Part shown: in pieces, positions 42,776 to 50,753 of the stretch
Layout of the letters: each line of letters starts with the position of its first letter
How positions within the stretch are numbered: the first letter of the stretch is position 1
Origin: Paranoxybacillus vitaminiphilus
GTDB taxonomy: Bacteria > Bacillota > Bacilli > Bacillales > Anoxybacillaceae
Direction: 5' to 3'
DNA length: 64,000 bases
NCBI RefSeq assembly: GCF_003259935.1
Contig: NZ_QLMH01000008.1
Span: 62,001 to 126,000, forward strand
Notes under the pieces: model-generated
Told to the model about the DNA's origin: nothing
Databases searched by the model: none
Seen by the model: only the letters and a program-made list of their open reading frames with translations
Program-made: the position numbers and the translations under genes

Positions 42776-42813
42776 CCTCCTTGTTTTTCATGGCGTTATG
42801 GAAAAACAAGGAG
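42776..42813 (-). promoter_or_regulatory. Stem-loop hiding the yidC2 Shine-Dalgarno
   Basis: The minus-strand 5' arm CTCCTTGTTTTTC (42801-42813) pairs perfectly with GAAAAACAAGGAG (42777-42789), which contains AAGGAGG, the yidC2 ribosome site 7 nt from its ATG. The 5' arm encodes leader residues L84-F87 and the leader stop codon lies in the loop. Opening the stem would need a ribosome held near the leader's end. Confidence 0.85.
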
Positions 42814-43062
42814 CCTGCTTCCTTCATCATCAGTTCGCGATGGATCACTGTGAGGAATTTTTCTCTGCTGCAACACAAAAAAATTTCGAAAAGGATAGAT
42901 GGTTAAACAATATCGACAAATTTTTTCACTCTCCATATCATCTAGACGAATATGATGAATAAACCATTTATTTCCTTTTTGGTAAATAAAATAATACTTC
43001 ATCGTCGTAAAAAACGCGCTAAAAAGAAATACATATATAAGTAATTCCAACGGTGCTTCCAT
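42796..43062 (-). CDS. MifM-like regulatory leader peptide of yidC2
   Basis: An 88-aa ORF with AGAGGTGG before its ATG, 28 bp upstream of yidC2. Residues 5-25 form one membrane segment (LELLIYVFLFSAFF), then a soluble tail with the acidic patch RTDDEG at 76-81. B. subtilis MifM has the same plan: N-terminal membrane anchor, C-terminal acidic arrest region, position before yqjG. A stall around residues 78-82 would cover the hairpin's 5' arm and expose the yidC2 ribosome site. Outside this plan I see no clear MifM sequence match, so the arrest motif may be new. Stalling is inferred, not shown. Confidence 0.7.
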   Translation of the reverse strand: MEAPLELLIYVFLFSAFFTTMKYYFIYQKGNKWFIHHIRLDDMESEKICRYCLTIYPFRNFFVLQQRKIPHSDPSRTDDEGSRLLVFP

Positions 43063-43216
43063 ATGACCACCTCTTTTGCAAAACGAAACCGTTTGCGTCT
43101 ACATGCCGTATATACGATAAACGACTCGGAAAAGTTTCATTCTTCTATTATCCTGCATTAATCCTTCTACTATGGAAAACTAAAAAATAAACACAAATGC
43201 TTCTCAGAACTTCATT

Positions 43217-43738
43217 TTACAATAATCGTCGCAAAAAGGTAATAAGCGACTGAAATAATTCAGAAAATAGATGATGATTCACACCTATATAGATAAACAG
43301 CGCAAACGAAAGATAAAAAATGACCATTTCTAAAAAACCGGCAGTCCGATACGTAATAAAAAATTTATAACGCTTTGTCTGAAACGGCCAAAAAAGCGGA
43401 ATGCCCTGAACCGAAAAAAAGTCTTCGATAATATGAAGTAAATAACCGATGATGAAGCCAAAAGAAAATAAAGAATGGGACTCTGAAAGCAGCACAGCAG
43501 CCATAATGGCCCAAATAATAAGGGAATGAGTCATTCCGCGATGGCCAAATGCCTGCTTTACTTTATTGGACATTCCCAGTGACCGCCTGCCTACATAAGA
43601 ATTCGGCTCATCAATATCCGGAAGCAAGCTGCCGATGATAATTCCCGCAGCATAGCTAATCGTAAACGATAAGGAAGTTTGCGAGGCAATGCCTGCACCA
43701 ATCGCCAATGATGTTACAACATGAGTATGATAACGCAA
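43217..43738 (-). CDS. YdjM-type membrane-bound metal-dependent hydrolase
   Basis: About 173 aa with four or five membrane segments. Conserved polar motifs: RYHTHVVTSLAIGAG, LLPDIDEPNSYVGRR (DxDxP) and HRGMTHSLI. These define the LexA-regulated YdjM-like family of inferred hydrolases (PF04307). Real activity is unknown. AGGTGG favours the TTG at 43738 over a GTG 9 bp upstream. Confidence 0.82.
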   Translation of the reverse strand: MRYHTHVVTSLAIGAGIASQTSLSFTISYAAGIIIGSLLPDIDEPNSYVGRRSLGMSNKVKQAFGHRGMTHSLIIWAIMAAVLLSESHSLFSFGFIIGYLLHIIEDFFSVQGIPLFWPFQTKRYKFFITYRTAGFLEMVIFYLSFALFIYIGVNHHLFSELFQSLITFLRRLL

Positions 43739-43822
43739 GAAAACCACCTGACTCTTTCTAAACTAAACAATCATGTAGCCTTTATTATAACACAAAACAA
43801 GAAAATTTGTTCGCATAAAAAA

Positions 43823-43862
43823 AGCGAGCTGTTCGGTTCTTTTCAGAACAAACAAACTCGCT
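43823..43862. terminator. Terminator downstream of the YdjM-type gene region
   Basis: AGCGAG/CTCGCT outer and GTTC/GAAC inner stems, with T-run on the minus strand. It lies after the stop of nothing on the plus strand and before the HemD-like gene's 3' end, so it terminates the gene at 43890. Confidence 0.75.
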
Positions 43863-43889
43863 GAAACATGTTTCTAGAAAAAGAAGACT

Positions 43890-44708
43890 TTAGACATTAT
43901 ATCCTTCTTTTAGCTCCTTTTTAAAAAAGTTAGACAGCTCAATAATCATCGCTCCCATTCGTTCCAATTGCGGTGCAATGACGCGCTCAACCCCTTCTTC
44001 ATAGAGAGATTCAGCAGTTACTTTTCCAACCGCTACGGCGACGACATGATGACCAAATGCCCGCTGAAGCGATGCAACATCCTTATATTCTTTTGCAAAC
44101 TCAAATAAAAATCTCACTTGCATCGCTGCGGTAAAGCAAACCGCATCGACTTCGCCGCTTGTAATCTCGTTATAAAGCTGTTCAAGAATTTCACGATCCG
44201 GAGCAACATGCCGATACGGCAATAGTTCTGAATATTTTGCTCCTCTTTGGGCAAAAAACTGCTTTAATGCCGGTGCAGTATCTCCGTATAATTGAATAAC
44301 AACGCTTTTTCCATTAAACTCAAACTCTTTCAGCGCATTGATTAATCCCTTCGTCGTCCCATCATCACTATAAACATGCGGCGTAATTCCTATCTTTTTT
44401 AAGGCCGCTAATGTTTTATAGCCGCGAATCGCTACATGTGCCCCCTGAATTCGCCCGACAAGCTCCTCTTTTAATCCAAACTTCTCAGCCGCTGAAAAAA
44501 TCGCTTCCGCACCGATCCCCGTTGTAAATACAAACCAATCTGCTTCTGTTTCAATAAGTGTACGAAGATCGTCCTTCAACTCTTCCTCTCTGGCAAATAC
44601 AGTGCCTTGTGCAGGCCTTAACAGCGGTATTCCTCCCTGCTTTTTTATTAATGTACTCATTTCCTCCAATTTCCTCGATGCACATAAAACAATGCGTTTA
44701 CCTTCCAA
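43890..44708 (-). CDS. Uroporphyrinogen-III synthase-like (HemD family) protein
   Basis: A 272-aa protein with the two-domain HemD fold pattern: FVFTTGIGAEAIF, VAIRGYKTLAALKKIGI, DAVCFTAAMQVRFLFEF and VAVGKVTAESLYEEGV. It stands alone, away from any hem cluster, and may be a paralogue with another job. Strict HemD catalytic residues are not conserved across the family, so activity cannot be judged. Confidence 0.78.
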   Translation of the reverse strand: MEGKRIVLCASRKLEEMSTLIKKQGGIPLLRPAQGTVFAREEELKDDLRTLIETEADWFVFTTGIGAEAIFSAAEKFGLKEELVGRIQGAHVAIRGYKTLAALKKIGITPHVYSDDGTTKGLINALKEFEFNGKSVVIQLYGDTAPALKQFFAQRGAKYSELLPYRHVAPDREILEQLYNEITSGEVDAVCFTAAMQVRFLFEFAKEYKDVASLQRAFGHHVVAVAVGKVTAESLYEEGVERVIAPQLERMGAMIIELSNFFKKELKEGYNV

Positions 44709-44771
44709 TTGTCTCTCCCCCTGAAATGGTATTGATTAAACTTAACTATACAATAATTCATCAATAAAAAA

Positions 44772-44798
44772 AACTCCCTCTTAAAAAATGAGAGAGTT
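44772..44798. terminator. Terminator after the 82-aa gene
   Basis: AACTCCCTC/GAGAGAGTT stem, A-run upstream giving a T-run on the minus strand. Confidence 0.75.
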
Positions 44799-45045
44799 AC
44801 CAGATTGCTTTTACGAGACGATTTTGCACATAAAACGAACCGTAAATTCGAACTGGCTGGATAGAAATAATATCATCTAATGCGATTTTTGTTAACTTCG
44901 CCTGCCGATCATAGGCAAATAATTTTTTAGCATCCTCATATAATTTTACGATGAGAAAAGTTGTTTCCCCTTGCGTTGTTTTAATCGTGACCGGTTGTTT
45001 TTGCTGAATCCAGCGCGTCAATTGTTTGCAGGAAACTTTCATCAT
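44797..45045 (-). CDS. Conserved hypothetical 82-aa protein
   Basis: Soluble, basic, predicted mostly beta: TIKTTQGETTFLIVKLYED, then KLTKIALDDIISIQPVRIYG. The second part recalls YolD-like or Sm-type small domains, but I cannot assign it. GGGGAGTG precedes ATGATG and a terminator follows. Transcribed alone. Confidence 0.6.
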   Translation of the reverse strand: MMKVSCKQLTRWIQQKQPVTIKTTQGETTFLIVKLYEDAKKLFAYDRQAKLTKIALDDIISIQPVRIYGSFYVQNRLVKAIW

Positions 45046-45197
45046 TGAACATCACTCCCCCATCATTTTGCTCATTACTCACTTATATTAAAAATTATAA
45101 AAAATTATTCCATGAATAATAAATAGAAAAAAATCAGCAAATTGTGTACTAAAGAGTATGAAATGATTACAAAAACAAACATTAAACGACAAAAAGA

Positions 45198-45222
45198 AAG
45201 TGCGCGGACTGGTTTCGCACTT
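45198..45222 (-). terminator. Minus-strand terminator-like hairpin
   Basis: AAGTGCG/CGCACTT stem followed on the minus strand by TTCTTTTTG. It would end transcription of the small ORF at 45239. Confidence 0.55.
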
Positions 45223-45238
45223 GTTCAATTAAGAACCG

Positions 45239-45364
45239 TTACCATTGAACAGCCGGAATTTGAATCATCCCCATTATGAACTTATTTTCACAATCTATGA
45301 TTGCTGCAAATGTTGAATCATGAAGATTTGTGTTATAAAAACTCGAAAGATTCAGTCTTAACAT
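45239..45364 (-). CDS. Possible 41-aa protein or gene remnant
   Basis: ATG frame reading MLRLNLSSFYNTNLHDSTFA, then AIIDCENKFIMGMIQIPAVQ and a final Trp. Composition is protein-like, and a terminator hairpin lies 17 bp after the stop. There is no clear ribosome site. It may be the end of a lost gene. The rest of the 425-bp gap is AT-rich and must carry the kinB-like promoter. Confidence 0.35.
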   Translation of the reverse strand: MLRLNLSSFYNTNLHDSTFAAIIDCENKFIMGMIQIPAVQW

Positions 45365-45470
45365 CTTAGCTAAATTTCATTTACAATGTAAAACGTAAGT
45401 CATTTTTGTTGAAAAAGTGACTAAATTGTAAATAATAACAAATTTCATATATGTTAAAGGACGGACACCA

Positions 45471-46772
45471 ATGCTTGAGATTATTAAAGATTTTCTATTA
45501 AACTTATTTTTTATTTTATTACCGATTTTTGTTATTACGTTGTGGATAGAAGAAAAGAATGTCTCAGAAAAAATAAAACGTCATATTTTAACTGCTTCTG
45601 CAGCGATTGCCATCATCTTCTGTATTACCTTTCCTGTCAGTTTTGATAAAGAATATATGTTCGATTTACGACAAATTCCTTTTTGGTTAGGCGGACTATA
45701 TGGCGGACCGCTTGCGAGCATATTCTTATGTATGATTACAATTGGCTATCGTTCCCTTTTTGGTGGAAAGGGATTGATTGTCACTATCATTTCCGCCGTT
45801 TTTCAAACATTGATTTGTCTATTATTATCCAAAAAGTTTATAACCTTATCCTCAAAGCAAAAAATTTTACTTAGCTTTGTGTTATCTGCCTTTTCAGGAA
45901 TGCTAATGATTATCATGGTTCGGCTTTTATACGACGTTTCCGATTTCTTCTGGACGATGTGGCTCGTTTATTTGCCGATTCAACCGCTCAGCATGCTGCT
46001 AACTTGTTATTTAAGAGAGGCTTTGCAAGCAAATATTGAAGTTCGCAAACGAATTATTCGCGCAGAAAAGATGGAAGTAGTCAGCCATCTAGCTGCCTCG
46101 ATTTCTCATGAAGTGCGCAATCCATTAACCGCATCACGCGGATTTATGCAATTACTAGAGCAACATCATCTCCCTTTAGAAAAACGAAAGGAATATATTA
46201 GAATCGCCGTTGAAGAACTTGATAGAGCAGAAGCGATTATTACAGACTACCTGACGTTTGCCAAGCCGGCTCCTGAATGTGTGGAAAAACTCAACATAAA
46301 GACGGAAATTGAACGAGTGATTGATATTTTACGACCATTAGCCAACATGAGCAGTGTGGAAATTCAAACGTCTCTCATCCCTCTTCACGTGAAAGGTGAG
46401 CGGGACAAGTTCCAACAGTGTTTGCTTAATATCATAAAAAACGCAATTGAAGCGATGCCAAACGGGGGATTATTAGATATTTATGTATCGCTCGATAAAA
46501 ATAACGTGCTGATTCGAATTTCTGATACCGGCGTTGGAATGACAGGAGAACAAATTGAACGCCTCGGTGAGCCTTATTTCACAACAAAAGGCACAAAAGG
46601 AACCGGGCTCGGCATGATGGTTGTCTACCGCATTATCGAATCGATGAACGGAACCATTAAGATTACAAGCGAAGTAAACAAAGGAACACAAGTATGTGTC
46701 TATCTTCCGCTCATTCAATCTTTGCCGCGCACTTCTTCTTCAACGCGGAAAGAAAAAATACTAGCTTATTAA
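45471..46772 (+). CDS. KinB-like membrane histidine kinase
   Basis: A 433-aa sensor kinase. Residues 1-185 contain five or six membrane segments of the 5TM-LYT type with almost no external loop. The phosphoacceptor is H213 in SISHEVRNPLTASRG. The N box is NIIKNAIEAM, with G boxes ISDTGVGMTG and GTKGTGLGMMVVYRI. Layout and size match sporulation kinase KinB, which feeds Spo0F. No kapB or response regulator is adjacent. It is monocistronic with a strong terminator. Confidence 0.85.
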   Translation: MLEIIKDFLLNLFFILLPIFVITLWIEEKNVSEKIKRHILTASAAIAIIFCITFPVSFDKEYMFDLRQIPFWLGGLYGGPLASIFLCMITIGYRSLFGGKGLIVTIISAVFQTLICLLLSKKFITLSSKQKILLSFVLSAFSGMLMIIMVRLLYDVSDFFWTMWLVYLPIQPLSMLLTCYLREALQANIEVRKRIIRAEKMEVVSHLAASISHEVRNPLTASRGFMQLLEQHHLPLEKRKEYIRIAVEELDRAEAIITDYLTFAKPAPECVEKLNIKTEIERVIDILRPLANMSSVEIQTSLIPLHVKGERDKFQQCLLNIIKNAIEAMPNGGLLDIYVSLDKNNVLIRISDTGVGMTGEQIERLGEPYFTTKGTKGTGLGMMVVYRIIESMNGTIKITSEVNKGTQVCVYLPLIQSLPRTSSSTRKEKILAY

Positions 46773-46776
46773 TGAA

Positions 46777-46835
46777 TAAAAAAAGCTGACTTAAGGTATA
46801 AATTTTCAAGTTCAATCACCTTGTCAGCTTTTTTC
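46777..46835 (+). terminator. Terminator of the KinB-like gene
   Basis: AAAAAGCTGAC/GTCAGCTTTTT with inner AAGGT/ACCTT, then TTCATC. Perfect 11-bp outer stem. Confidence 0.87.
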
Positions 46836-46837
46836 AT

Positions 46838-47018
46838 CTATTATATAACGCAATAAAATCGAAACGGTCACCAGCGGTAGGATACTTCCTTTGTCTTCCC
46901 CGTTGCTATTTTTAATAACGGATAAAGAATGAAATGCCATTCCGTCAGCAATACTGTAAGTAAAAGGAATCATGACGATAATGACAAACACCGGAAACCA
47001 TTCGGAAAAATCATTGAG
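46838..47018 (-). pseudogene. Remnant of an AzgA/PbuG-type purine permease
   Basis: The minus strand reads LNDFSEWFPVFVIIVMIPFT YSIADGMAF in one frame, then YPLLKIATGKTKEVSY in a second, then PLVTVSILLRYII in the first again. Together these are the C-terminal helices of NCS2/AzgA guanine-hypoxanthine permeases. Two frameshifts and loss of all upstream sequence make it a decayed gene end. Confidence 0.75.
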
Positions 47019-47080
47019 TTCACTGCTGCATTAATGAAATTGGCGCAACTGCACTGATTCATTGGGCTTTTTCATGTTCA

Positions 47081-47821
47081 TCACATCATAATTCCGCCAT
47101 CGACATGTAATACGGTACCGTTTACATAGTTGGATTCATCAGACGCTAAATATAAATAAGCATAAGCAATATCTGAAGGTTTACCGAGCCTCTGTAACGG
47201 TATCATTGTCACAATCTGATTCAAAATTTTTTCCGGGACTTTCGCTGTCATGGTCGTTTCCGTAAAGCCAGGTGCGACTGCATTGACGTTAATTCCTTTG
47301 CGTCCCAGCTCTTTCGCCCATGTTTTCGTCACTCCGATGACCGCTGCCTTGGCCGCGGCATAGTTTGTTTGTCCTACATTCCCATAAACACCGGAAACGG
47401 AAGAAGTGTTAATAATTTTTCCTTTTCCTTTGGCAATCATATATGGAACAACCGCCTGAGTGCAATTAAACACCCCCTTTAAGTTCACATCGAGTACTTG
47501 TTGAAATTGTTCTTCAGACATTTTCGTTAACAGCGCATCTCTTGTAATACCAGCATTATTCACTAATATATCAATGGTTTCAAAGTGATTCACAACATCT
47601 TCAACCATTTTGTCCACGCTTATGCGCTCAGCCACATCTACTTGAAAAAACGCCGCTTGCAAACCTTGTTTTTTTAACTCCTCTGCTCTTTTTTCACCTG
47701 TTGCAGCATCAAAGTCCACGATCGCTACCTTAGCTCCTTCCCTTGCAAAAAGAGCTGCAGCTTCTAAACCAATTCCGTTTGCTCCACCTGTAATAACGGC
47801 TGTTTTACCTTGTAAACGCAT
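47081..47821 (-). CDS. FabG-like 3-oxoacyl-ACP/acetoacetyl-CoA reductase
   Basis: A 246-aa SDR with TGGANGIGLEAA, NNAGITRDALLTKM, catalytic YAAAKAAVIG and AVAPGFTETTMT, the full FabG signature set. GAGGGATG lies before the ATG at 47821. It stands outside any fab cluster, so acetoacetyl-CoA reduction or another acyl substrate is possible. The purine permease remnant lies downstream. Confidence 0.87.
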   Translation of the reverse strand: MRLQGKTAVITGGANGIGLEAAALFAREGAKVAIVDFDAATGEKRAEELKKQGLQAAFFQVDVAERISVDKMVEDVVNHFETIDILVNNAGITRDALLTKMSEEQFQQVLDVNLKGVFNCTQAVVPYMIAKGKGKIINTSSVSGVYGNVGQTNYAAAKAAVIGVTKTWAKELGRKGINVNAVAPGFTETTMTAKVPEKILNQIVTMIPLQRLGKPSDIAYAYLYLASDESNYVNGTVLHVDGGIMM

Positions 47822-47921
47822 ATAATCATCCCTCATTTGCTTATATCTTCATTTACTATTTAATGCAATAAACTGCCATATCGTGAATGACTACTCAGTC
47901 TTTTAATAAAAAATCATCCAC

Positions 47922-47951
47922 TATGCAGTGTAGCCACATAGTGAATGATTT
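47922..47951 (-). terminator. Terminator of the ATP-grasp/DUF350 operon
   Basis: AATCATCCACTATG/CATAGTGAATGATT stem with one mismatch, preceded by an A-run that gives a T-run on the minus strand, 8 bp past the DUF350 stop. Confidence 0.8.
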
Positions 47952-47958
47952 AGAATCG

Positions 47959-48366
47959 TTAATAGGACATACTTCCAGCCACAATCAAACCGACAATAAT
48001 GGAAATCGCAAATAAACTGAAACCGACAGCGAGATTACCTTCCTCGACCTTTTTTGCCAAGTTCGTCTTTGGCGTAAAAATATACTCAAGAGCCAGGTAG
48101 GCAAGAATTTGCGTAATAATCCCGATCGTTCCCCACATGACTGCATCGAACAGGCTGACACTGTTGCTCCAAGCGGCATAAATGACAATCGCTAATCCAA
48201 TCCCTTTCCCCCATAACTTTAACGCTACTGCCATATTTCCTTCACGAATTAATTTCCGTTCGGAAAACTTCGTTGTCAGGCTGAATAAACCAATCCCAAC
48301 TCCCATCAACACGAAACCCAACAATGTATAAATAAAAAAGTTGATTATATACGACATCACTTTCAT
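47959..48366 (-). CDS. DUF350 membrane protein (YjfL-like)
   Basis: A 135-aa protein with four membrane segments made of two similar halves: GNMAVALKLWGKGIGL and GNLAVGFSLFAISIIVG mark the DUF350 repeat. Function unknown. In enterobacteria DUF350 (YjfL) stands beside YjfM and the ATP-grasp YjfC, and here too it overlaps the ATP-grasp gene by 4 bp. It is last in a four-gene unit. Confidence 0.82.
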   Translation of the reverse strand: MKVMSYIINFFIYTLLGFVLMGVGIGLFSLTTKFSERKLIREGNMAVALKLWGKGIGLAIVIYAAWSNSVSLFDAVMWGTIGIITQILAYLALEYIFTPKTNLAKKVEEGNLAVGFSLFAISIIVGLIVAGSMSY

Positions 48367-49649
48367 CCTTTCTCTTCTATCATCACCGGCAAATAATAAG
48401 ATAAATTATTTGTAATCATTCCGCCTGCGCGCAAGCCGATTCCCATCGCTTCTCCGTTAATTAAAAAACAAGTAGGCAAAAGTCTTACAGTTTCATATCC
48501 TTTTACCGTCTTTACTATCGCTTCCGGCAAGGAAACATATTGCTGATAAACAGGAATTTCATCGACATACGTTTGCTGAAGGTCTGCAAAAATCGGATTT
48601 CCTTCTTCATTCTTAATGACGACCGTATCCCCTTCACGCCCAAACGCAGGTTTTTGTACATATGTCTGTTTTTTCGACAAGAAATATTCTTCATCTAAAT
48701 AAGTAGGCAAAAAGTGTTGTGAAATCCAGCCATGTTCTTCTTCTGTAAAAAACCGGTTTCCTTCTTCATGCAACCCCCATATTAATGCTTGAACCGCTTT
48801 CGATTGCAACAAAAACGCAGATGGCGGGTTGATCAGGGCCACTTCTCCTTCGTTCCATAGCTGCAGCAATAATTTTCCTACTTCTTCACCATCGGGAGAG
48901 CGGTCTTCAAGCAAATGCTCAAGCGGATATGTTTGCCGATACAATACATCAATTCGGTTTCCTTTGCTGTCATATAGACCGCGTTTTAAAATGCTTCCAT
49001 CATTTAAACGAACATCTTCTGCAATCACGCGCAGTTCATGAAGGGGAACATAGGCTGCTGTAACCCCGCTTAAACGTTGGAGGTAGCGCACTGTTTCTTT
49101 ATCCTCTATATGGTCCTCATGTGAGGTAAAGACGACATATGGGTTCCCATTTCCGCGTATAGCATAAAATGACCGTTCAATCGCACTTTTTAAAGCGAGC
49201 GCTAATCTGTCCGCTGCACCGGCATTAGGAGATTGTGAATGAAACTCACTAGCAATGTGCTCATTAATATCAAAAGTTTCGCGAATAAATGTCGGAGTAT
49301 CGGCATTCAGTTCAATTAACTTAAACTCTTGATCGACATAGGCTAAATCTGCTCTGGCAATAACCGTTTCTTCCGGAAGCACCGATATGCGCAAATATGG
49401 AATGACTTCAGCACGAAAGCCCAGTAGCTGTAATGTTTCTTCCGGCAGTCTCCGAAGCAGCCGTGCTGTTTTTCGATAAATGTGCCCAATTCGGTTTGTC
49501 GCGTTCATGATTGCTTCCACTTCATTTTTCGTTAAAGCATAATAATCAAACAACGCATATTCCGCATTGTATAAATCCGGCCAAAATCCTTCCATCCGTT
49601 TATAAAATTGCTCCCTGCGCTCCCTATGTTCCTTTAAAGAGTACATCAT
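48363..49649 (-). CDS. Glutathionylspermidine synthase-like ATP-grasp ligase
   Basis: A 428-aa ATP-dependent amide ligase of the GSP-synthase C-terminal family (YgiC/YjfC type, no amidase domain). Signatures: FKLIELNADTPTFIRETFD near 110-130 and the ATP-grasp loop QKPAFGREGDTVVIKN near 325. YgiC-type enzymes are thought to join a peptide or polyamine to a carboxylate; the actual substrates are unknown. ATGATG start overlaps the lipoprotein stop (TAATG) and the 3' end overlaps DUF350, so translation is tightly coupled. Confidence 0.85.
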   Translation of the reverse strand: MMYSLKEHRERREQFYKRMEGFWPDLYNAEYALFDYYALTKNEVEAIMNATNRIGHIYRKTARLLRRLPEETLQLLGFRAEVIPYLRISVLPEETVIARADLAYVDQEFKLIELNADTPTFIRETFDINEHIASEFHSQSPNAGAADRLALALKSAIERSFYAIRGNGNPYVVFTSHEDHIEDKETVRYLQRLSGVTAAYVPLHELRVIAEDVRLNDGSILKRGLYDSKGNRIDVLYRQTYPLEHLLEDRSPDGEEVGKLLLQLWNEGEVALINPPSAFLLQSKAVQALIWGLHEEGNRFFTEEEHGWISQHFLPTYLDEEYFLSKKQTYVQKPAFGREGDTVVIKNEEGNPIFADLQQTYVDEIPVYQQYVSLPEAIVKTVKGYETVRLLPTCFLINGEAMGIGLRAGGMITNNLSYYLPVMIEEKG

Positions 49650-49981
49650 TATCCTCCAAATGAACCGCCTTTTGTCCCTGAACCGATTCCCGATTTCGCC
49701 CGGTTTTGAAATTCTTGAGTCGTTTGATAGCTTTTGTATGACGATGATTTCTCTAAACTGCGTTTGGAAGGATAATATCTTCCGCCATAATAATAATGGC
49801 GGTAATACGCGCTGTCGTCATCATCGCACACATATGTACTTGTAGACGGATCCCATTCCCAATCATCGCAATCTTGATCATTTGGAGGCGGCAAACTTTC
49901 GTCGGTATTATTACAAGCAACTAACGAACCAGCCATTAATGTCGTTAAAACCCCCATCATCATTCTTTTTGTCTTATTCAT
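49649..49981 (-). CDS. Small lipoprotein (YgiB/YjfM-like position)
   Basis: A 110-aa lipoprotein. The signal ends in LMAGSLVACNN, with lipid Cys at 23. The mature part has a LPPPND proline run, two Asp-flanked cysteines (DQDCDDWEWDP and YVCDDDDSAYY), a Tyr-rich YYRHYYYGGRYYP, and a Gly-rich tail ending KGGSFGG. By composition and operon place it corresponds to YgiB/YjfM (DUF1190-like). It could be the external substrate that the ATP-grasp ligase system modifies, but this is conjecture. Confidence 0.7.
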   Translation of the reverse strand: MNKTKRMMMGVLTTLMAGSLVACNNTDESLPPPNDQDCDDWEWDPSTSTYVCDDDDSAYYRHYYYGGRYYPSKRSLEKSSSYKSYQTTQEFQNRAKSGIGSGTKGGSFGG

Positions 49982-50448
49982 ATTCCGTTCCCCTCTTGCT
50001 CCAATATTAAACCGGTCGGTGTCACATACAGAACGTACAATCTTCTGTCTTCATTGATTTCCGCAGAGTCGCGAAGCCATTCCTTTCCATGAAAATAAGT
50101 AAAGGAACTGCCGATATAGCTCATGACCTCAAGATGAGTATAAAGCTTTAACGTTGTAATAAGCGGGTAGTTCTCGTTAGCGTTTAGCTCGCGAACTTCA
50201 AGCAAAAGCCCGTTATCATCAACTTCATCTTCTTTTATGCCATCACCATATTTTTCTACATAAATGATAAATGTTCCTTTTTCCAAAGCAGACGAAAGCT
50301 GCTTATACGTTACCCCTTCTTTCACAAAAAATTCGCATTCGCGCCGAGCAATGATTTGTTCCAAGTCAATATTCCCGTAAAAATAAAGCAGCTCATATTT
50401 TTCATGATCCAATAAGAGCCGATACTCCAATCTTGCCACTGTCTTCAC
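49978..50448 (-). CDS. Unknown protein heading the ATP-grasp operon
   Basis: A 156-aa soluble acidic protein, mixed alpha/beta, no signal or membrane segment. Notable segments: ARRECEFFVKEGVTYKQLSS and RRLYVLYVTPTGLILEQEG. No family recognised. Its stop overlaps the lipoprotein start by 4 bp, so it is the first gene of the coupled unit and probably part of the same system. AAGGTGAAG precedes the ATG. Confidence 0.7.
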   Translation of the reverse strand: MKTVARLEYRLLLDHEKYELLYFYGNIDLEQIIARRECEFFVKEGVTYKQLSSALEKGTFIIYVEKYGDGIKEDEVDDNGLLLEVRELNANENYPLITTLKLYTHLEVMSYIGSSFTYFHGKEWLRDSAEINEDRRLYVLYVTPTGLILEQEGNGI

Positions 50449-50567
50449 CTTCCTTATGAAAAAATCAACATCGACGTACTCCTATTACGTTTATAATGGG
50501 AAATAAGTTTCGGCTATCCAGCAAGAAAAAAATCTGAACGGCCAAAATCTGTTCAAGCTTCCTTATA

Positions 50568-50640
50568 GCGTGAACTACCTCCACTTCGTTGACTGACACA
50601 AATTTAAAGTGGGAGACTTCTTTTGGGATTAGACTAAATT
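50568..50640 (+). repeat. Relic of a second IS605-type end
   Basis: TAGCGTGAACTACCTCCACT … AAAGTGGGAGACTTCTTTTG GGATTAGAC has the GTGGGAGACTTC box of copies D and E, but a different left half. Related to, but not the same as, the 65-bp hairpin family. The rest of 50449-50753 shows no convincing gene. Confidence 0.5.
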
Positions 50641-50753
50641 GTTCAACCGCTCGGAACAAATTTGCGCCTTATTATGCAAAGCTTCGACAAGTTGCTGGTT
50701 GACAGAAATCATATTTCGTATGCTGTACATGACGGCATATGAACAAAAAATAA

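Noticed and set aside
50646-50740. Helical minus-strand frame (MYSIRNMISVNQQLVEALHN and more)
   Set aside because: No ribosome site and its stop lies inside an IS605-type relic; at best a remnant.
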